The notes below the pieces were generated by a model. It searched no databases. It worked only from the letters and a program-made list of their open reading frames with translations, and had not been told where the DNA came from. Source: Chloroflexota bacterium (GTDB lineage: Bacteria > Chloroflexota > UBA11872). Taken from it: DNA of 64,000 nt. A program made the position numbers and the translations under genes. Every line of letters begins with the position of its first letter. Position 1 is the stretch's first letter. Shown here piece by piece: positions 17,092 to 28,635 of the stretch. Where the stretch lies: the NCBI GenBank assembly GCA_026707285.1, contig JAPOXD010000022.1, forward strand, positions 1 to 64,000, written 5' to 3'.

Positions 17092-19104
17092 ATGGCAGCG
17101 ACAAGCGACGACGTGCCACGCGTCAACGAGTGGCAGCGTGTCGGCGGCCGCGCCGGCGGCACCATCACGGCCATCGCCGGCGCCGATCAGGGCGAGGGCG
17201 CGCGGCGGCTCTTCGCCGGGACGATGTCCGGGGTCTATGTGTCCGACGATGGCGGCGACTCCTGGCGGATTTCCAACCGGAGCCTCACCAGCCCCTACGT
17301 GCAGGCGTTGGTGGCCTCACCCGCGGTGAGCGAAGACGGCACCGTCTTCCTGGGCGTGGTCGGCGGCGGCGCCTTCAAGTCGTTCGACCGCGGCGACACG
17401 TGGAACCAGCTGGCCTTCTGGAGCACCATGCCCAACGTGGTGGCCATCGGCTTGTCCCCGGCCTACGACACGGACCGCATGGCCTTCCTGGGCAGCGACG
17501 CCGACGGCGTGTTCCGGTCGACGAATGGCGGGCGGAGCTGGAATCCGTCCAGCAGCGGGCTCACCGGGCTTTCGGTGCAGGCCGTCGCGGTCTCGCCGAA
17601 CTTCACCAACGACCAGATGGTCTTCGCGGGCATCGTGGACGGAGGGCTGTGCCGCTCCACCGACGCCGGTCGCACCTGGACGCAGCTGGGCAAGTCGACC
17701 GTCGGCACCGCCACGGTGCAGGCGGTGGCGCTGTCGCCCGCGTTCACGGACGCTCGGGTGGTGGTAATCGGCACCGAGGAGCATGGCCTCTGGCGCTCGA
17801 CGGACGGGGGGCGTCGCTGGACCGCCATTGAGGACGTGGCATCGCAGTCGATTAACGCCGTCGCCATGTCCCCGAACTTCGGCGAGGATCAGCTCGTCGT
17901 GGCCGGCACGGGCGACGCCGGGGTGCTGGTGAGCAACGACGCCGGGGAGACCTGGACGCTGCAATCGGTCGGCGACGAGGTGGGCGCCGTGCTGAGCGTG
18001 TCGGTGACGGTCGACGACGGCGCGACGACCATCTGGGCCGGCACCTATGAGACCGGCCTCTATCGGTCGACGGACCTGGGCGAAACGTGGGAAGCGGCCA
18101 ACAACGGCATCACGAGCCAGAATTGGGTCACGCTGGCCCTCAGCCCGGCCCTGGCCCGCGACGGAACCATGTTCGCCGGCGGAACCGGGACGGGTGTGTT
18201 CCGGTCGACCGACGGCGGCGAATCGTGGGCGCCGGTCACCGAGGACTACGCCGAGGCCGACGTGACGGGCCTGGCCGTTTCGCCGAACTACCAGCGCGAC
18301 CGCATCGCGTTTGCCGCGACCAGCATCGGGCTGCTGCGCACGACGGACGGCGGCGACGAGTGGCGCGAGATGGACCGCGGCATCGACACCGAGGAGATTC
18401 GCGCGGTTGGCGTGTCCTCCACGTATGCGCGCGATCGGACGGTGTTCGCGGGCGGCCCGCTGGGCCTGGGATACAAGAGCACCGACAACGGCAATTCGTG
18501 GACGCAAATCGACTACGAGTTCGACGGCGAGACCATTGCGGCCATCGCCACCGGCCCCGACTTTGCCAACGACCAGACGGTGTTCATCGGAACCCTGGGC
18601 GAGCGCACGGCGGCGGTGCACCTGAGCCGGGACGGCGGGGCGACCTTCGAGCGGTTCGTGGAGCATGACTCCGCGTCGCCGTGGATCGCGCTGGGGATTC
18701 CGGCTTCCTACACCCCGGACGATCAGTGGTGGATGTTCGCCACGGCGGGCCAGGTGTTCAAGCCGGCGGAGCGCATTTCGGATACCTGGAGCGGCACCTT
18801 CCCAGCGAGCCGGCGTTCAGCCGTGCTGGCGGTGGTGCCGGCGCCGGTGCCGGACGACGAGCGAGTGTTTGCCGCCACCAGCGCCGGGGTCTACCGCAGC
18901 GCGACGGGCGGCGCGTCGTGGCAGCCGATCAACGAGGGCCTGACCAACCTGGCGGTGCTCACGGTCGTCGCGTCACCGCACTTCGCCGAGGACCAGAGCG
19001 TGTACGCGATGGCGCTGGGCGGCGAGATCTGGCGCTGGGTCGACGAGCCGCCGGAGGCGGAAGACGCCGACGAAGAGGCGGACGCGGCAGGCGACGGAGA
19101 GTAG
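17092..19104 (+). CDS. Asp-box (BNR-type) beta-propeller protein
   Basis: A 670-aa protein made almost entirely of repeated blades with Asp-box motifs, S-x-D-x-G-x-x-W: SDDGGDSWRIS, STNGGRSWNPS, STDAGRTWTQL, STDGGRRWTAI, SNDAGETWTL, STDLGETWEAA, STDGGESWAPV, STDNGNSWTQI and SATGGASWQPI. Between them are A-V-S-P-N-F/Y-x-x-D segments. The fold is that of sortilin/Ycf48-type propellers. No signal peptide is visible and the C-terminus is acidic. The AG-rich site GAAAGAGGAGA precedes ATG 17092. Catalytic sialidase residues cannot be assigned, so a binding or scaffold role is more likely. Confidence 0.8.
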   Translation: MAATSDDVPRVNEWQRVGGRAGGTITAIAGADQGEGARRLFAGTMSGVYVSDDGGDSWRISNRSLTSPYVQALVASPAVSEDGTVFLGVVGGGAFKSFDRGDTWNQLAFWSTMPNVVAIGLSPAYDTDRMAFLGSDADGVFRSTNGGRSWNPSSSGLTGLSVQAVAVSPNFTNDQMVFAGIVDGGLCRSTDAGRTWTQLGKSTVGTATVQAVALSPAFTDARVVVIGTEEHGLWRSTDGGRRWTAIEDVASQSINAVAMSPNFGEDQLVVAGTGDAGVLVSNDAGETWTLQSVGDEVGAVLSVSVTVDDGATTIWAGTYETGLYRSTDLGETWEAANNGITSQNWVTLALSPALARDGTMFAGGTGTGVFRSTDGGESWAPVTEDYAEADVTGLAVSPNYQRDRIAFAATSIGLLRTTDGGDEWREMDRGIDTEEIRAVGVSSTYARDRTVFAGGPLGLGYKSTDNGNSWTQIDYEFDGETIAAIATGPDFANDQTVFIGTLGERTAAVHLSRDGGATFERFVEHDSASPWIALGIPASYTPDDQWWMFATAGQVFKPAERISDTWSGTFPASRRSAVLAVVPAPVPDDERVFAATSAGVYRSATGGASWQPINEGLTNLAVLTVVASPHFAEDQSVYAMALGGEIWRWVDEPPEAEDADEEADAAGDGE

Positions 19105-19135
19105 GCGGCGGGCGCGGGCGGGCTGGGGTGTTGCG

Positions 19136-19249
19136 TTACCCGACGATCGAGTAGAGCCAGGTGCCCAGCACGAGGCTCAGCGTGGCCAGGGTGAGCAGCA
19201 CCGCGAGCCCGGTGCGTGACACTCGCCAGGAGGTCGGCCGCTCGATCAT
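19136..19249 (-). CDS. Small single-pass membrane protein
   Basis: A 37-aa ORF: a short basic N-terminus (MIERPTSWRVSRTG) and one hydrophobic helix (LAVLLTLATLSLVLGTWLYS). The ATG at 19249 has AAGGA about 9 nt upstream; the open frame extends further to 19456 but without good features. It is divergent from atpZ and just after the propeller gene on the opposite strand. Unknown function. Confidence 0.45.
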   Translation of the reverse strand: MIERPTSWRVSRTGLAVLLTLATLSLVLGTWLYSIVG

Positions 19250-19337
19250 TGGCAGTGGTCCTTGGGTGGATTGGGAATGGGTCGCTGGGTGCACTTTAGG
19301 CACGCGTGGCGGCGAGGGCAAGAGGGCGCGGCGCGCG

Positions 19338-19366
19338 TTGTTGGGCCGGGACGCCTCTGCTAGACT
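19338..19366 (+). promoter_or_regulatory. atp operon promoter TTGTTG-N17-TAGACT
   Basis: TTGTTG (19338-19343), 17 nt, TAGACT (19361-19366), 60 nt before the atpZ ATG. It matches the promoter proposed at 16935-16963. Confidence 0.6.
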
Positions 19367-19425
19367 TGCCCGGCTCGCGAGGGTGTGAATGTTTTCACAA
19401 AGTCCTCGGATCGGACTGAGTCGCG

Positions 19426-19635
19426 ATGGGCCTGCTGCGCGCGGCGGCGCTGGCACTCCAGTTCGGCTCGCTGGTCGGGGCGATGTTCATTGTCGGCATC
19501 CTCGGGGGTCGGTGGCTCGATGAGCGGTTGGACCTCAGCCCGCTCTTTTTGCTTGTGGGATTGATGCTCGGTCTCGTCGGCTCGGCCTACGTCTTCTACC
19601 GGATCATGACCGCGTTGTCGCGCGGGGATCGTTAG
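19426..19635 (+). CDS. atpZ: AtpZ/AtpI-type F1Fo ATPase accessory protein
   Basis: A 69-aa membrane protein with two hydrophobic helices (residues about 10-28 and 38-62). GGRWLDERLDLSPLFLLVG matches the ATPase_gene1 (AtpZ) family. It is the first gene of the ATP synthase operon, 3 nt before atpB. Members help Mg/Ca supply or c-ring assembly together with AtpI, but no AtpI is visible here. Confidence 0.85.
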   Translation: MGLLRAAALALQFGSLVGAMFIVGILGGRWLDERLDLSPLFLLVGLMLGLVGSAYVFYRIMTALSRGDR

Positions 19636-19638
19636 CGC

Positions 19639-20478
19639 ATGGCCGGCGTTAATCCACCTCCGGTCGAGGCTGTCAGGTTCGCCGGAAACGGCGAGGACGT
19701 TTCCCCCCACATCAGCGCGGCGGCCGAGCCCCTGGGCCACTTTGGGCCCTTCACCTTCACCAACTCCATGCTGATGATGTTCATCACCATGGCCCTGCTG
19801 CTGGTGGTGGCCTGGCTGGCGTCGCGGCGAATCCGCCAGGATCCGGAGGGGGCGCTGGTGCCCGAGGGCCTGCAAAACGCGGCCGAGGCGGTGGTCGAGT
19901 TCCTCGACGAGTTGGTGCAGTCGACGGTGGGCAAGACATACGCCCAGCGCCTGCTGCCGATCGGGGCCACCTTCTTCATCTTCATCCTGGTCGCCAACTG
20001 GTTCAGCTTGTTGCCGGGCATCGGCACCATCTGGCTGCGCGTCCCGGACCCGCACGACCCGGCGTACGAGATCGCGGCGCCGATTTTCCGACCGGCGACC
20101 GCCGACATCAACATGACGCTGGCGCTGGCGATCCTGGCGTTCCTCGTCATCCACGGCTCCGGCATCCGGGCGCACAATCCAGTGGGCCACATCAAGGAGA
20201 TGTCCCAGGTCGCGCTGCTGGCGCCGGTGTTCATCCTGATCGAGCTGTTCGTGGTCATTTCGCTGTCGTTCCGACTCTTCGGCAACCTGTTTGCCGGGGA
20301 GGTGGTGCTGAACGGGCCGATCCTGGCGGGATTCGCGCTAGGGCATATCCCGCTGATCGGGGTGGTGTTCCTGGTCCTTGAGTTACTGTTCGGGCTGGTT
20401 CAGGCCGTAATCTTTTTCATGCTCAGCATGGTGTTCACGGGACAAGCCGTGGCTGAGTCGGGTCACGAGGCGCACTAG
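19639..20478 (+). CDS. atpB: ATP synthase Fo subunit a
   Basis: The 279-aa proton-channel subunit of Fo. It has several transmembrane helices, and the helix LSFRLFGNLFAGEVVL carries the essential arginine (Arg212) that faces the c-ring. The conserved NPVGHIKE and the C-terminal LLFGLVQAVIFFML also fit. The N-terminal extension before TM1 is short. ATG 19639 is 3 nt after atpZ. Confidence 0.95.
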   Translation: MAGVNPPPVEAVRFAGNGEDVSPHISAAAEPLGHFGPFTFTNSMLMMFITMALLLVVAWLASRRIRQDPEGALVPEGLQNAAEAVVEFLDELVQSTVGKTYAQRLLPIGATFFIFILVANWFSLLPGIGTIWLRVPDPHDPAYEIAAPIFRPATADINMTLALAILAFLVIHGSGIRAHNPVGHIKEMSQVALLAPVFILIELFVVISLSFRLFGNLFAGEVVLNGPILAGFALGHIPLIGVVFLVLELLFGLVQAVIFFMLSMVFTGQAVAESGHEAH

Positions 20479-20502
20479 ACGCCGCGAGGAGGGGTTGGAC
20501 GC

Positions 20503-20733
20503 ATGGAACAAGCTGCAAACCTGGCACCGTTGGGCGCCGGGTTGGCAATTGGCATCGGCGCCATTGGGCCGGGCCTGGGAATTGGTCTTGGGGTGCAGGC
20601 GGCCATGAACGCCATCGGTCGTAATCCAGAGGCCGCCGGCGACATCCGCAATACGATGATCGTGGGTCTCGGCTTGGCCGAGGCCATCGGCATCTACGCG
20701 TTCATCATCGGCATCCTTTTGGCGTTCGGCTAG
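20503..20733 (+). CDS. atpE: ATP synthase Fo subunit c
   Basis: A 76-aa two-helix proteolipid. The loop is RNPEAAG and the ion-binding glutamate is Glu60 in GLGLAEAIGIYAF. The position that is Gln in sodium c-rings is Ile27 here (IGPGLGIG), and Glu60 is followed by Ala rather than Ser, so protons are the likely coupling ion; this is inference from motif. GAGGAGGGG precedes the ATG, which lies 24 nt after atpB. Confidence 0.96.
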   Translation: MEQAANLAPLGAGLAIGIGAIGPGLGIGLGVQAAMNAIGRNPEAAGDIRNTMIVGLGLAEAIGIYAFIIGILLAFG

Positions 20734-20771
20734 GACGGCGACCGCTGCAAGCGTAGGCGGAGGCGACGCTG

Positions 20772-21281
20772 ATGGACGGGTTAATCAACTCACTGGGGAT
20801 CAGCGGCTGGAACATTCTCTTCCAGCTGGTGAGCTTCGTGATTTTCTTGTATCTGATGCGGCGTCTGCTGTTCGGGCCGATCACGCAGATGCTGCGCCGG
20901 CGCCGCGAGCGGATCAGCGAGAGCCTGCAGGAGGCGGAATCCCTGCGGGGGCAGGTCGAGCGCGAGCGAGCGGAGTTTCAGGCCGAGCTCGCCGACGCCC
21001 AGGCCGAGGCCCAGCGGATCCGCGACGAGGCCGCCCGCAGTGCCGAAGCGCTGCGCACGCGCGAGGTCGAGCGCGCGCGCGAGGAAGCGGAGCGGCTGCG
21101 CAGTGACGCCCGGGCGGAGATCGACCGATCACGCGCGCAGGTCCGCGAGGAGCTCCGCGCCGAGACGGCGGAGCTGGTGCTGAGCGCCACGGCCAGCGTG
21201 CTGGATCGGTCCATCGACGACCCCGAGCACCGCCGCCTGGTGCAGGAAGCCCTGGCGGACGTGGACGGGAGCGCCCGGTGA
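20772..21281 (+). CDS. atpF: ATP synthase Fo subunit b
   Basis: The 169-aa peripheral-stalk subunit. One N-terminal transmembrane helix (ILFQLVSFVIFLYLM) is followed by a long Arg/Glu-rich coiled coil. It joins Fo to the delta subunit at the top of F1. Only one b-type gene is present, so the stalk is probably a homodimer. Its TGA overlaps the atpH GTG (GTGA). Confidence 0.94.
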   Translation: MDGLINSLGISGWNILFQLVSFVIFLYLMRRLLFGPITQMLRRRRERISESLQEAESLRGQVERERAEFQAELADAQAEAQRIRDEAARSAEALRTREVERAREEAERLRSDARAEIDRSRAQVREELRAETAELVLSATASVLDRSIDDPEHRRLVQEALADVDGSAR

Positions 21282-21820
21282 GACAGGGCGCAGCCGCGCG
21301 CCGACGCCGCGCCCGCACCTATGTGCAGGTGGTGGTGGCCGCGGCGCAGCGCGAGGACTCCTGGGACGACTGGGAGAGCGACCTGCGCACCCTGCGGGCC
21401 ATTGCGGAGGACGATTCCGTGCGGACGTTCTTGGAGAATCCGGGCACGCCGCTGGCCGAGCGACTGGACCTGGTCGACCGCGTGGCCCGACCATCCGTGA
21501 GCGTGAACGGCCTCGGACTGCTGCACGTGCTGGTGACGAGCCGGGACGTGGACGCGCTGCCGGAGATCGAGCGCGGGTTCTTGCGAGTCGCCGACCGCGA
21601 GCGCCGCCTGGACCGCGTGCACGTGACCACGGCGGCGCCGTTGCAGGAGACCGAGACGGAAGAGTTGCGCCAGCGGCTGGCCCAGCCGGGCCGCCGGCTG
21701 CACCTCACCACCACGACGGATCCCGCCCTGTTGGGCGGCTTCGTGGTGCGACGCGGCGACAATGTTTTGGATTTGAGCGTGCGCGCCCGGCTGCAATCGC
21801 TGGGCCGAGCGTTGCGCTAG
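21278..21820 (+). CDS. atpH: ATP synthase F1 subunit delta
   Basis: A 180-aa subunit that links the b stalk to the alpha subunits. ARTYVQVVVAAAQ at the N-terminus and the C-terminal DPALLGGFVVRRGDNVLDLSV are typical of AtpH. GTG 21278 overlaps atpF by 4 nt. Confidence 0.93.
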   Translation: MRQGAAARRRRARTYVQVVVAAAQREDSWDDWESDLRTLRAIAEDDSVRTFLENPGTPLAERLDLVDRVARPSVSVNGLGLLHVLVTSRDVDALPEIERGFLRVADRERRLDRVHVTTAAPLQETETEELRQRLAQPGRRLHLTTTTDPALLGGFVVRRGDNVLDLSVRARLQSLGRALR

Positions 21821-21835
21821 GCGCGAGGGACGCGA

Positions 21836-23368
21836 ATGTCTATCAGCCCGCAAGAAATCGCAGACGCCCTACGGCGAGAGATCGAGGGTTTTCAGGCCAG
21901 CGCCCATCAGGCCAACGTGGGCAACGTGCTCGAGGTCGCCGACGGCGTCGCGCAGGTCACGGGCATCTCCGAGTGCCTGGCGGGCGAGCTGCTGGAGTTT
22001 CCCGGCGGCGTGATGGGCATGGCGCTCAACCTGGAAGAAGACACCGTGGGCGCGGTGATCCTCGGCGACTACCTGACCATCGAGGAAGGCGACGAGGTGC
22101 GCACCACCGGCCGCGTGGCCGAGGTGCCCGTGGGACCGGAGCTGCTCGGGCGCGTGGTCAACGCGCTGGGCGAGGCGGTTGACGGCAAAGGCCCAATCAC
22201 CGCCAGCGCCACGGACGTGATCGAGAAGGTGGCCCCCGGCGTGGCGCTGCGCCAGGACGTGGATACGCCGGTGCAGACGGGCATCAAGGCCATCGACGCC
22301 ATGATTCCGATCGGCCGCGGCCAGCGCGAGCTCATCATCGGCGACCGCCAGATCGGCAAGACCGCCATCGCCCTGGACACGATCATCAACCAGCGCGGCG
22401 GCGACCTGATCTGCATCTACTGCGCCATCGGCCAGAAGGAGAGCGCCGTGGCGCAGGTGGTGGCCCTGCTGCAGGAATACGGCGCGCTGGAGCACACCAT
22501 CGTCGTTGCCGCCACCGCCAGCCAGCCTGCCGCGCAGCAATACATTGCGCCGTTCGCCGCCTGCACGATGGGCGAATACTTCCGCGACCGCGGCCAGGAC
22601 GCGCTGGTGATCTTCGACGACCTCACCAAGCACGCCTGGGCCTATCGCCAGGTGTCGCTGGTGCTGCGCCGCCCGCCGGGCCGCGAGGCCTATCCGGGCG
22701 ACGTGTTCTACCTGCACTCACGGCTGTTGGAGCGGTCGGCTCGCATGCACGACGACCAGGGCGGCGGGTCGCTGACGGCGCTGCCGATCATCGAGACGCA
22801 GGAAGGGGACGTGAGCACCTACATCCCCACAAACGTCATCTCGATCACCGACGGGCAGATTTACCTCGAGGCCGACCTGTTCAACGGCGGCATCCGACCG
22901 GCGATCAACGCCGGGCTGTCCGTGTCGCGGGTGGGCGGCGACGCGCAGATCCGCGCCATGAAGCAAGTGGCCGGCCAGTTGCGGCTGGGCCTGGCGCAGT
23001 ACCGCGAGGTGGCGGCGTTCGCGCAGTTCGCCTCCGACCTGGACCGCGCCACGCGCAACCAGCTCGAACGCGGGGCGCGCTTGACCGAGCTGCTCAAGCA
23101 GAAGCAGTTCGAGCCGGCGCCGATCGAGGAGCAAGTCTGCATCATTCACGCCGGCACCTCGGGCGCGGTGGACGCCGTGCCGACCGACCAGGCCGCGAAC
23201 TTCGAGCAGGAGCTGCTCGACTTCCTGCGCTCGGGCCATGCCGAGCTCTTGGGCCGAATTCGAGAGTCTAAGGAATTGGGCGACGACGACGAAACCGCGC
23301 TGGACGCGGCGATCGCCGACTTCTCGGCCAACACGTTCTCGGGCCGCGCCGCGATGGCCGGCAGCTAG
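21836..23368 (+). CDS. atpA: ATP synthase F1 subunit alpha
   Basis: The 510-aa non-catalytic nucleotide-binding subunit. The P-loop [13 protein letters not shown] starts at residue 169, as in other Atp[14 protein letters not shown] (here [13 protein letters not shown]), the arginine-finger region [21 protein letters not shown] and [10 protein letters not shown] are all present. ATG 21836 lies 15 nt after atpH. Three copies alternate with beta in F1. Confidence 0.97.
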   Translation: MSISPQEIADALRREIEGFQASAHQANVGNVLEVADGVAQVTGISECLAGELLEFPGGVMGMALNLEEDTVGAVILGDYLTIEEGDEVRTTGRVAEVPVGPELLGRVVNALGEAVDGKGPITASATDVIEKVAPGVALRQDVDTPVQTGIKAIDAMIPIGRGQRELIIGDRQIGKTAIALDTIINQRGGDLICIYCAIGQKESAVAQVVALLQEYGALEHTIVVAATASQPAAQQYIAPFAACTMGEYFRDRGQDALVIFDDLTKHAWAYRQVSLVLRRPPGREAYPGDVFYLHSRLLERSARMHDDQGGGSLTALPIIETQEGDVSTYIPTNVISITDGQIYLEADLFNGGIRPAINAGLSVSRVGGDAQIRAMKQVAGQLRLGLAQYREVAAFAQFASDLDRATRNQLERGARLTELLKQKQFEPAPIEEQVCIIHAGTSGAVDAVPTDQAANFEQELLDFLRSGHAELLGRIRESKELGDDDETALDAAIADFSANTFSGRAAMAGS

Positions 23369-23371
23369 CCG

Positions 23372-25656
<2,285 letters not shown>

Positions 25657-25680
25657 GCGCGGCGTCGGCCAACGGAATGC

Positions 25681-25722
25681 ACCCTCACCCTAACCCTCTC
25701 CGTTCAAGGGAGAGGGAACCTG
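25681..25722. repeat. REP-like palindrome between atpD and atpC
   Basis: CCCTCACCCTAACCCTCTCC then TTCA then GGGAGAGGG; same family as 2091-2134 and 2915-3006. The stem could stabilise the mRNA 3' of atpD or lower expression of atpC. The rest of the 167-nt gap has no clear feature except the GAGGAGG ribosome binding site of atpC at 25812. Confidence 0.65.
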
Positions 25723-25823
25723 ACGGTGGCCGAGGAACGGGAAGCCACCCGACGCCGTTAAGAGTTGTGCACGACCAAGCCGTCTGCTCAAGGCGCTCTG
25801 ATATTCTCGACGAGGAGGCGTAG

Positions 25824-26246
25824 ATGGCTGGGTTGACCCTCACGGTCGTCTCGCCGGAGCGGGAAGTTCTGCGCGAGGACGACATCGAAATGGTCGTTGC
25901 GCCCGGAATCGACGGCGAGCTCGGGCTGATGCCGCGCCACGCCCCGCTGGTGACCCAACTGCAGGCCGGCACGCTGCGCTATCGCAGCGGCGGCGATGAA
26001 CGCTTCCTCACCATCCTGGGCGGATTCCTCCAGGTCATGCAAGACACGGTGACGGTGCTCGCGGACGGCTCGGAGCGGTCCGACGAGATCGACGTGGAGC
26101 GGGCCGAGCGCGCCCGCGCCGAGGCGCTGCGCGAGCTCGAGGAGGCGCGCGTGGGCGGAGACGACGCGACGGTGATCCGCGCCCGGCTGGCCCTGCTGCG
26201 GGCGCTGGCGCGCATCCGCACCGCGCAACGGGCAGGGCGCGGCTAA
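25824..26246 (+). CDS. atpC: ATP synthase F1 subunit epsilon
   Basis: A 140-aa subunit: an N-terminal beta-sandwich (LTLTVVSPEREVLREDDIEM, PGIDGELGLMPRHAPLVT) and a C-terminal helical hairpin (RAEALRELEEARVGGDDATV) that can brake ATP hydrolysis. GAGGAGG lies 5 nt before ATG 25824. It is 10 nt before murA. Confidence 0.94.
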   Translation: MAGLTLTVVSPEREVLREDDIEMVVAPGIDGELGLMPRHAPLVTQLQAGTLRYRSGGDERFLTILGGFLQVMQDTVTVLADGSERSDEIDVERAERARAEALRELEEARVGGDDATVIRARLALLRALARIRTAQRAGRG

Positions 26247-26256
26247 GGCCGGCCCC

Positions 26257-27588
26257 GTGGCCGCAGCCCTGGCCGACGCCGCCACGACCACGCCCGCCAC
26301 GCGGGTCGCGATCACCGGCGGCCGGTCGCTGCGGGGCGCCTATCGCGTGCCCGGCGCCAAGAACGCGGTGCTGCCCATGATGGCCGCGTGCCTGCTGACG
26401 GAGGAAACTTGCGTCATCGAGGACATTCCGCTCATCACCGACATCATGGTCATGGCCGAGCTGCTGCGCGGACTCGGAGCGCAGGTGGAGATCGACACCG
26501 AGCGCCGCTCGGTCGCCATCACGGCGGGCGGCGTGCACTCGACCCGTCCCGATCCGCGCCTGGTGCGCGCCATGCGGGCGTCGTTCCAGGTGACCGGACC
26601 GCTCCTCTCGCGCTTCGGGCGCGTGGACTGCCACGCGCCGGGCGGTTGCCAGCTCGGCACGCGCCCGGTGAACGTGGACATCGAGGGCTTCGAGGTCCTG
26701 GGGGCTTCCATCGCGCTGGGCGGCGGCGTCTACCAGGCGGTGGCCGACCCGCTGGTCGGCGGCCAGGTCTACCTGGACTACCCGAGCCACACGGGCACGC
26801 AAAACCTGTTGATGGCGGCCACGCTGGCCAGCGGCTACACGACCATCGTGCACGCGTCGCGCGAGCCGGAGGTGATCGCGCTGGTGCACTTTCTGCGCAG
26901 CATGGGCGCCGAGATTCACGGCGAGGGCACGAGCACGATCGGCGTGCAGGGCCAGTCGCGGCTCTTCGGCACGGTGGCGCGCGCGATCCCGGACCGGATC
27001 GTGGGCAGCACGATGGCGGTGGCGGCGGCCATCAGCGCCGGCGACGTGGAGCTGCTCAACGTGCGGCCCGACCACCTGCAGCCGGTGCTGGTGAAGCTCG
27101 CCGCCATGGGGGTGACGCTGCACGAAACCAACCGCTCGGTGCGGGTCACGGGCAGCCCGATGCTCAGCGCCACGGCCATCCAGTGCATTCCGTTCCCGGG
27201 CTTTCCCACCGACGTGCAGGCGGCCATGGGGACGCTGATGACCCAGGCCCACGGCGAGAGTTCCATCATCGAGCGCGTCTACGACGGCAACCTGGGCTAC
27301 GTCGGGCAGCTCCAGCGCATGGGTGCCGACGTGACGGTTGAGGGCCCGACGGCCCGCATCCGAGGCCCGTCGCCGCTCACGGCCTGCGAGGTGCGGCTGT
27401 GGACCGACATCCGCGCTGGCGCGGCCCTGCTGCTGGCGGGGCTGGTGGCGCAAGGTACGACGGTGCTCGACGACGCGGAGATCATCCAGCGCGGCTACCA
27501 GGACCTCCCGGGCGACCTGCAAGAGCTTGGCGCCGATATCACGGTTGAGCGCCGCCCCCGCCCGGCGGCCACGGCGACGGTTGGCTAA
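26257..27588 (+). CDS. murA: UDP-N-acetylglucosamine 1-carboxyvinyltransferase
   Basis: Transfers enolpyruvate from PEP to UDP-GlcNAc, the first step of peptidoglycan synthesis. 443 aa, GTG start. The conserved lysine is in VPGAKNAVLPMM, and the catalytic cysteine (Cys131, the fosfomycin target in typical MurA) is in PGGCQLGTRPV. FPTDVQAAMGTLMTQA (FPGFPTDVQAAMGTL) and IRAGAALLLAGLVA are present. It supports a peptidoglycan wall in this organism. It abuts mreB directly (TAA then GTG). Confidence 0.96.
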   Translation: MAAALADAATTTPATRVAITGGRSLRGAYRVPGAKNAVLPMMAACLLTEETCVIEDIPLITDIMVMAELLRGLGAQVEIDTERRSVAITAGGVHSTRPDPRLVRAMRASFQVTGPLLSRFGRVDCHAPGGCQLGTRPVNVDIEGFEVLGASIALGGGVYQAVADPLVGGQVYLDYPSHTGTQNLLMAATLASGYTTIVHASREPEVIALVHFLRSMGAEIHGEGTSTIGVQGQSRLFGTVARAIPDRIVGSTMAVAAAISAGDVELLNVRPDHLQPVLVKLAAMGVTLHETNRSVRVTGSPMLSATAIQCIPFPGFPTDVQAAMGTLMTQAHGESSIIERVYDGNLGYVGQLQRMGADVTVEGPTARIRGPSPLTACEVRLWTDIRAGAALLLAGLVAQGTTVLDDAEIIQRGYQDLPGDLQELGADITVERRPRPAATATVG

Positions 27589-28614
27589 GTGTTCCGATCC
27601 CTAAGCTCGCAGCGGCTTGGGGTCGACCTCGGCACCGCCAACGTGCTGGTCTTCCTCGTCGGCGAGGGTGTGATCATCGACGAGCCGTCGGTGGTCGCCG
27701 TGTCGGTGCAAGACCGCCGCATCGAGGCCATCGGGCACGCGGCTCGCGAGATGGTGGGGCGCACGCCCGGCAGCCTGCGCGTCATGCGCCCGCTGCAAGA
27801 CGGCGTGATCGCCGACTACCTGGTCACCGCGGCCATGCTGCGCTATTTCATCGAGAGAGCCGCCGGCCGCCACCGCCTCTTCCGGCCCGAAGTGATGGTG
27901 GCGGTGCCCACGGGCGTGACCACGGTGGAGCAACGCGCGGTGATGGACGCGGGCATCGCGGCGGGGGCCAAGCGCGTGCACCTGATTCCGGAGCCACTGG
28001 CGGCGGCGATCGGCGCCAACGTGCCCATCTCCCATGCCTCGGGAAGCATGGTGGTGAACCTTGGCGGGGGGACGACGGAGATCGCGGTGATCTCGCTCAA
28101 CGACATCGTGGCCGACTGTTCGGGGTCGCTGCGCGTCGGCGGCAATCGCCTGGACGAGGCCATTCGCACCTACATCAAGCGCAAATACAACCTGATGACG
28201 GGCGACCGAACGGCGGAATCGATCAAGATGCGCATCGGCAGCGCCATTGTGCTGGAACCCGCGGAAACCATGGAGGTGCGCGGGCGCGACCAGATGCAGG
28301 GCCTGCCGCGGACCGTGACGATCACCTCGGACGAGATCACGGAGGCCATCGCGGAGCCCGTCGACCAGATCATCCGGGGCGTTCGCAGCGTGCTCGAGGC
28401 GACCCCGCCCGAGCTTGCCGCCGACATCATCGACAAAGGACTGGTGATGACCGGGGGCACGGCGCTGCTGCGCAACCTGGACAAGCTGGTGGCGCGCGAG
28501 ACCGGCGTGGCCGTGCACGTGGCGGAGACGCCTCTGCTGTGCACCGTCCGCGGCACGGGGATCGCCCTGGAGCACTTCGACGTGCTGCAAAAGATCGTAA
28601 TCTCGCACCCGTAG
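27589..28614 (+). CDS. mreB: Rod-shape-determining protein MreB/Mbl
   Basis: A 341-aa bacterial actin. Phosphate 1 loop GVDLGTANVLVF, IPEPLAAAIGA, phosphate 2 VVNLGGGTTEIAVISL, and the adenosine loop GLVMTGGTALLRNLDKL are intact. It polymerises under the membrane and directs sidewall synthesis. GTG start immediately after the murA stop. MreC, MreD and RodA are not next to it, unlike the usual mre cluster; the placement next to murA recalls mbl in Bacillus. Confidence 0.93.
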   Translation: MFRSLSSQRLGVDLGTANVLVFLVGEGVIIDEPSVVAVSVQDRRIEAIGHAAREMVGRTPGSLRVMRPLQDGVIADYLVTAAMLRYFIERAAGRHRLFRPEVMVAVPTGVTTVEQRAVMDAGIAAGAKRVHLIPEPLAAAIGANVPISHASGSMVVNLGGGTTEIAVISLNDIVADCSGSLRVGGNRLDEAIRTYIKRKYNLMTGDRTAESIKMRIGSAIVLEPAETMEVRGRDQMQGLPRTVTITSDEITEAIAEPVDQIIRGVRSVLEATPPELAADIIDKGLVMTGGTALLRNLDKLVARETGVAVHVAETPLLCTVRGTGIALEHFDVLQKIVISHP

Positions 28615-28635
28615 CACCGGCCCAGCGAGGCTGAG

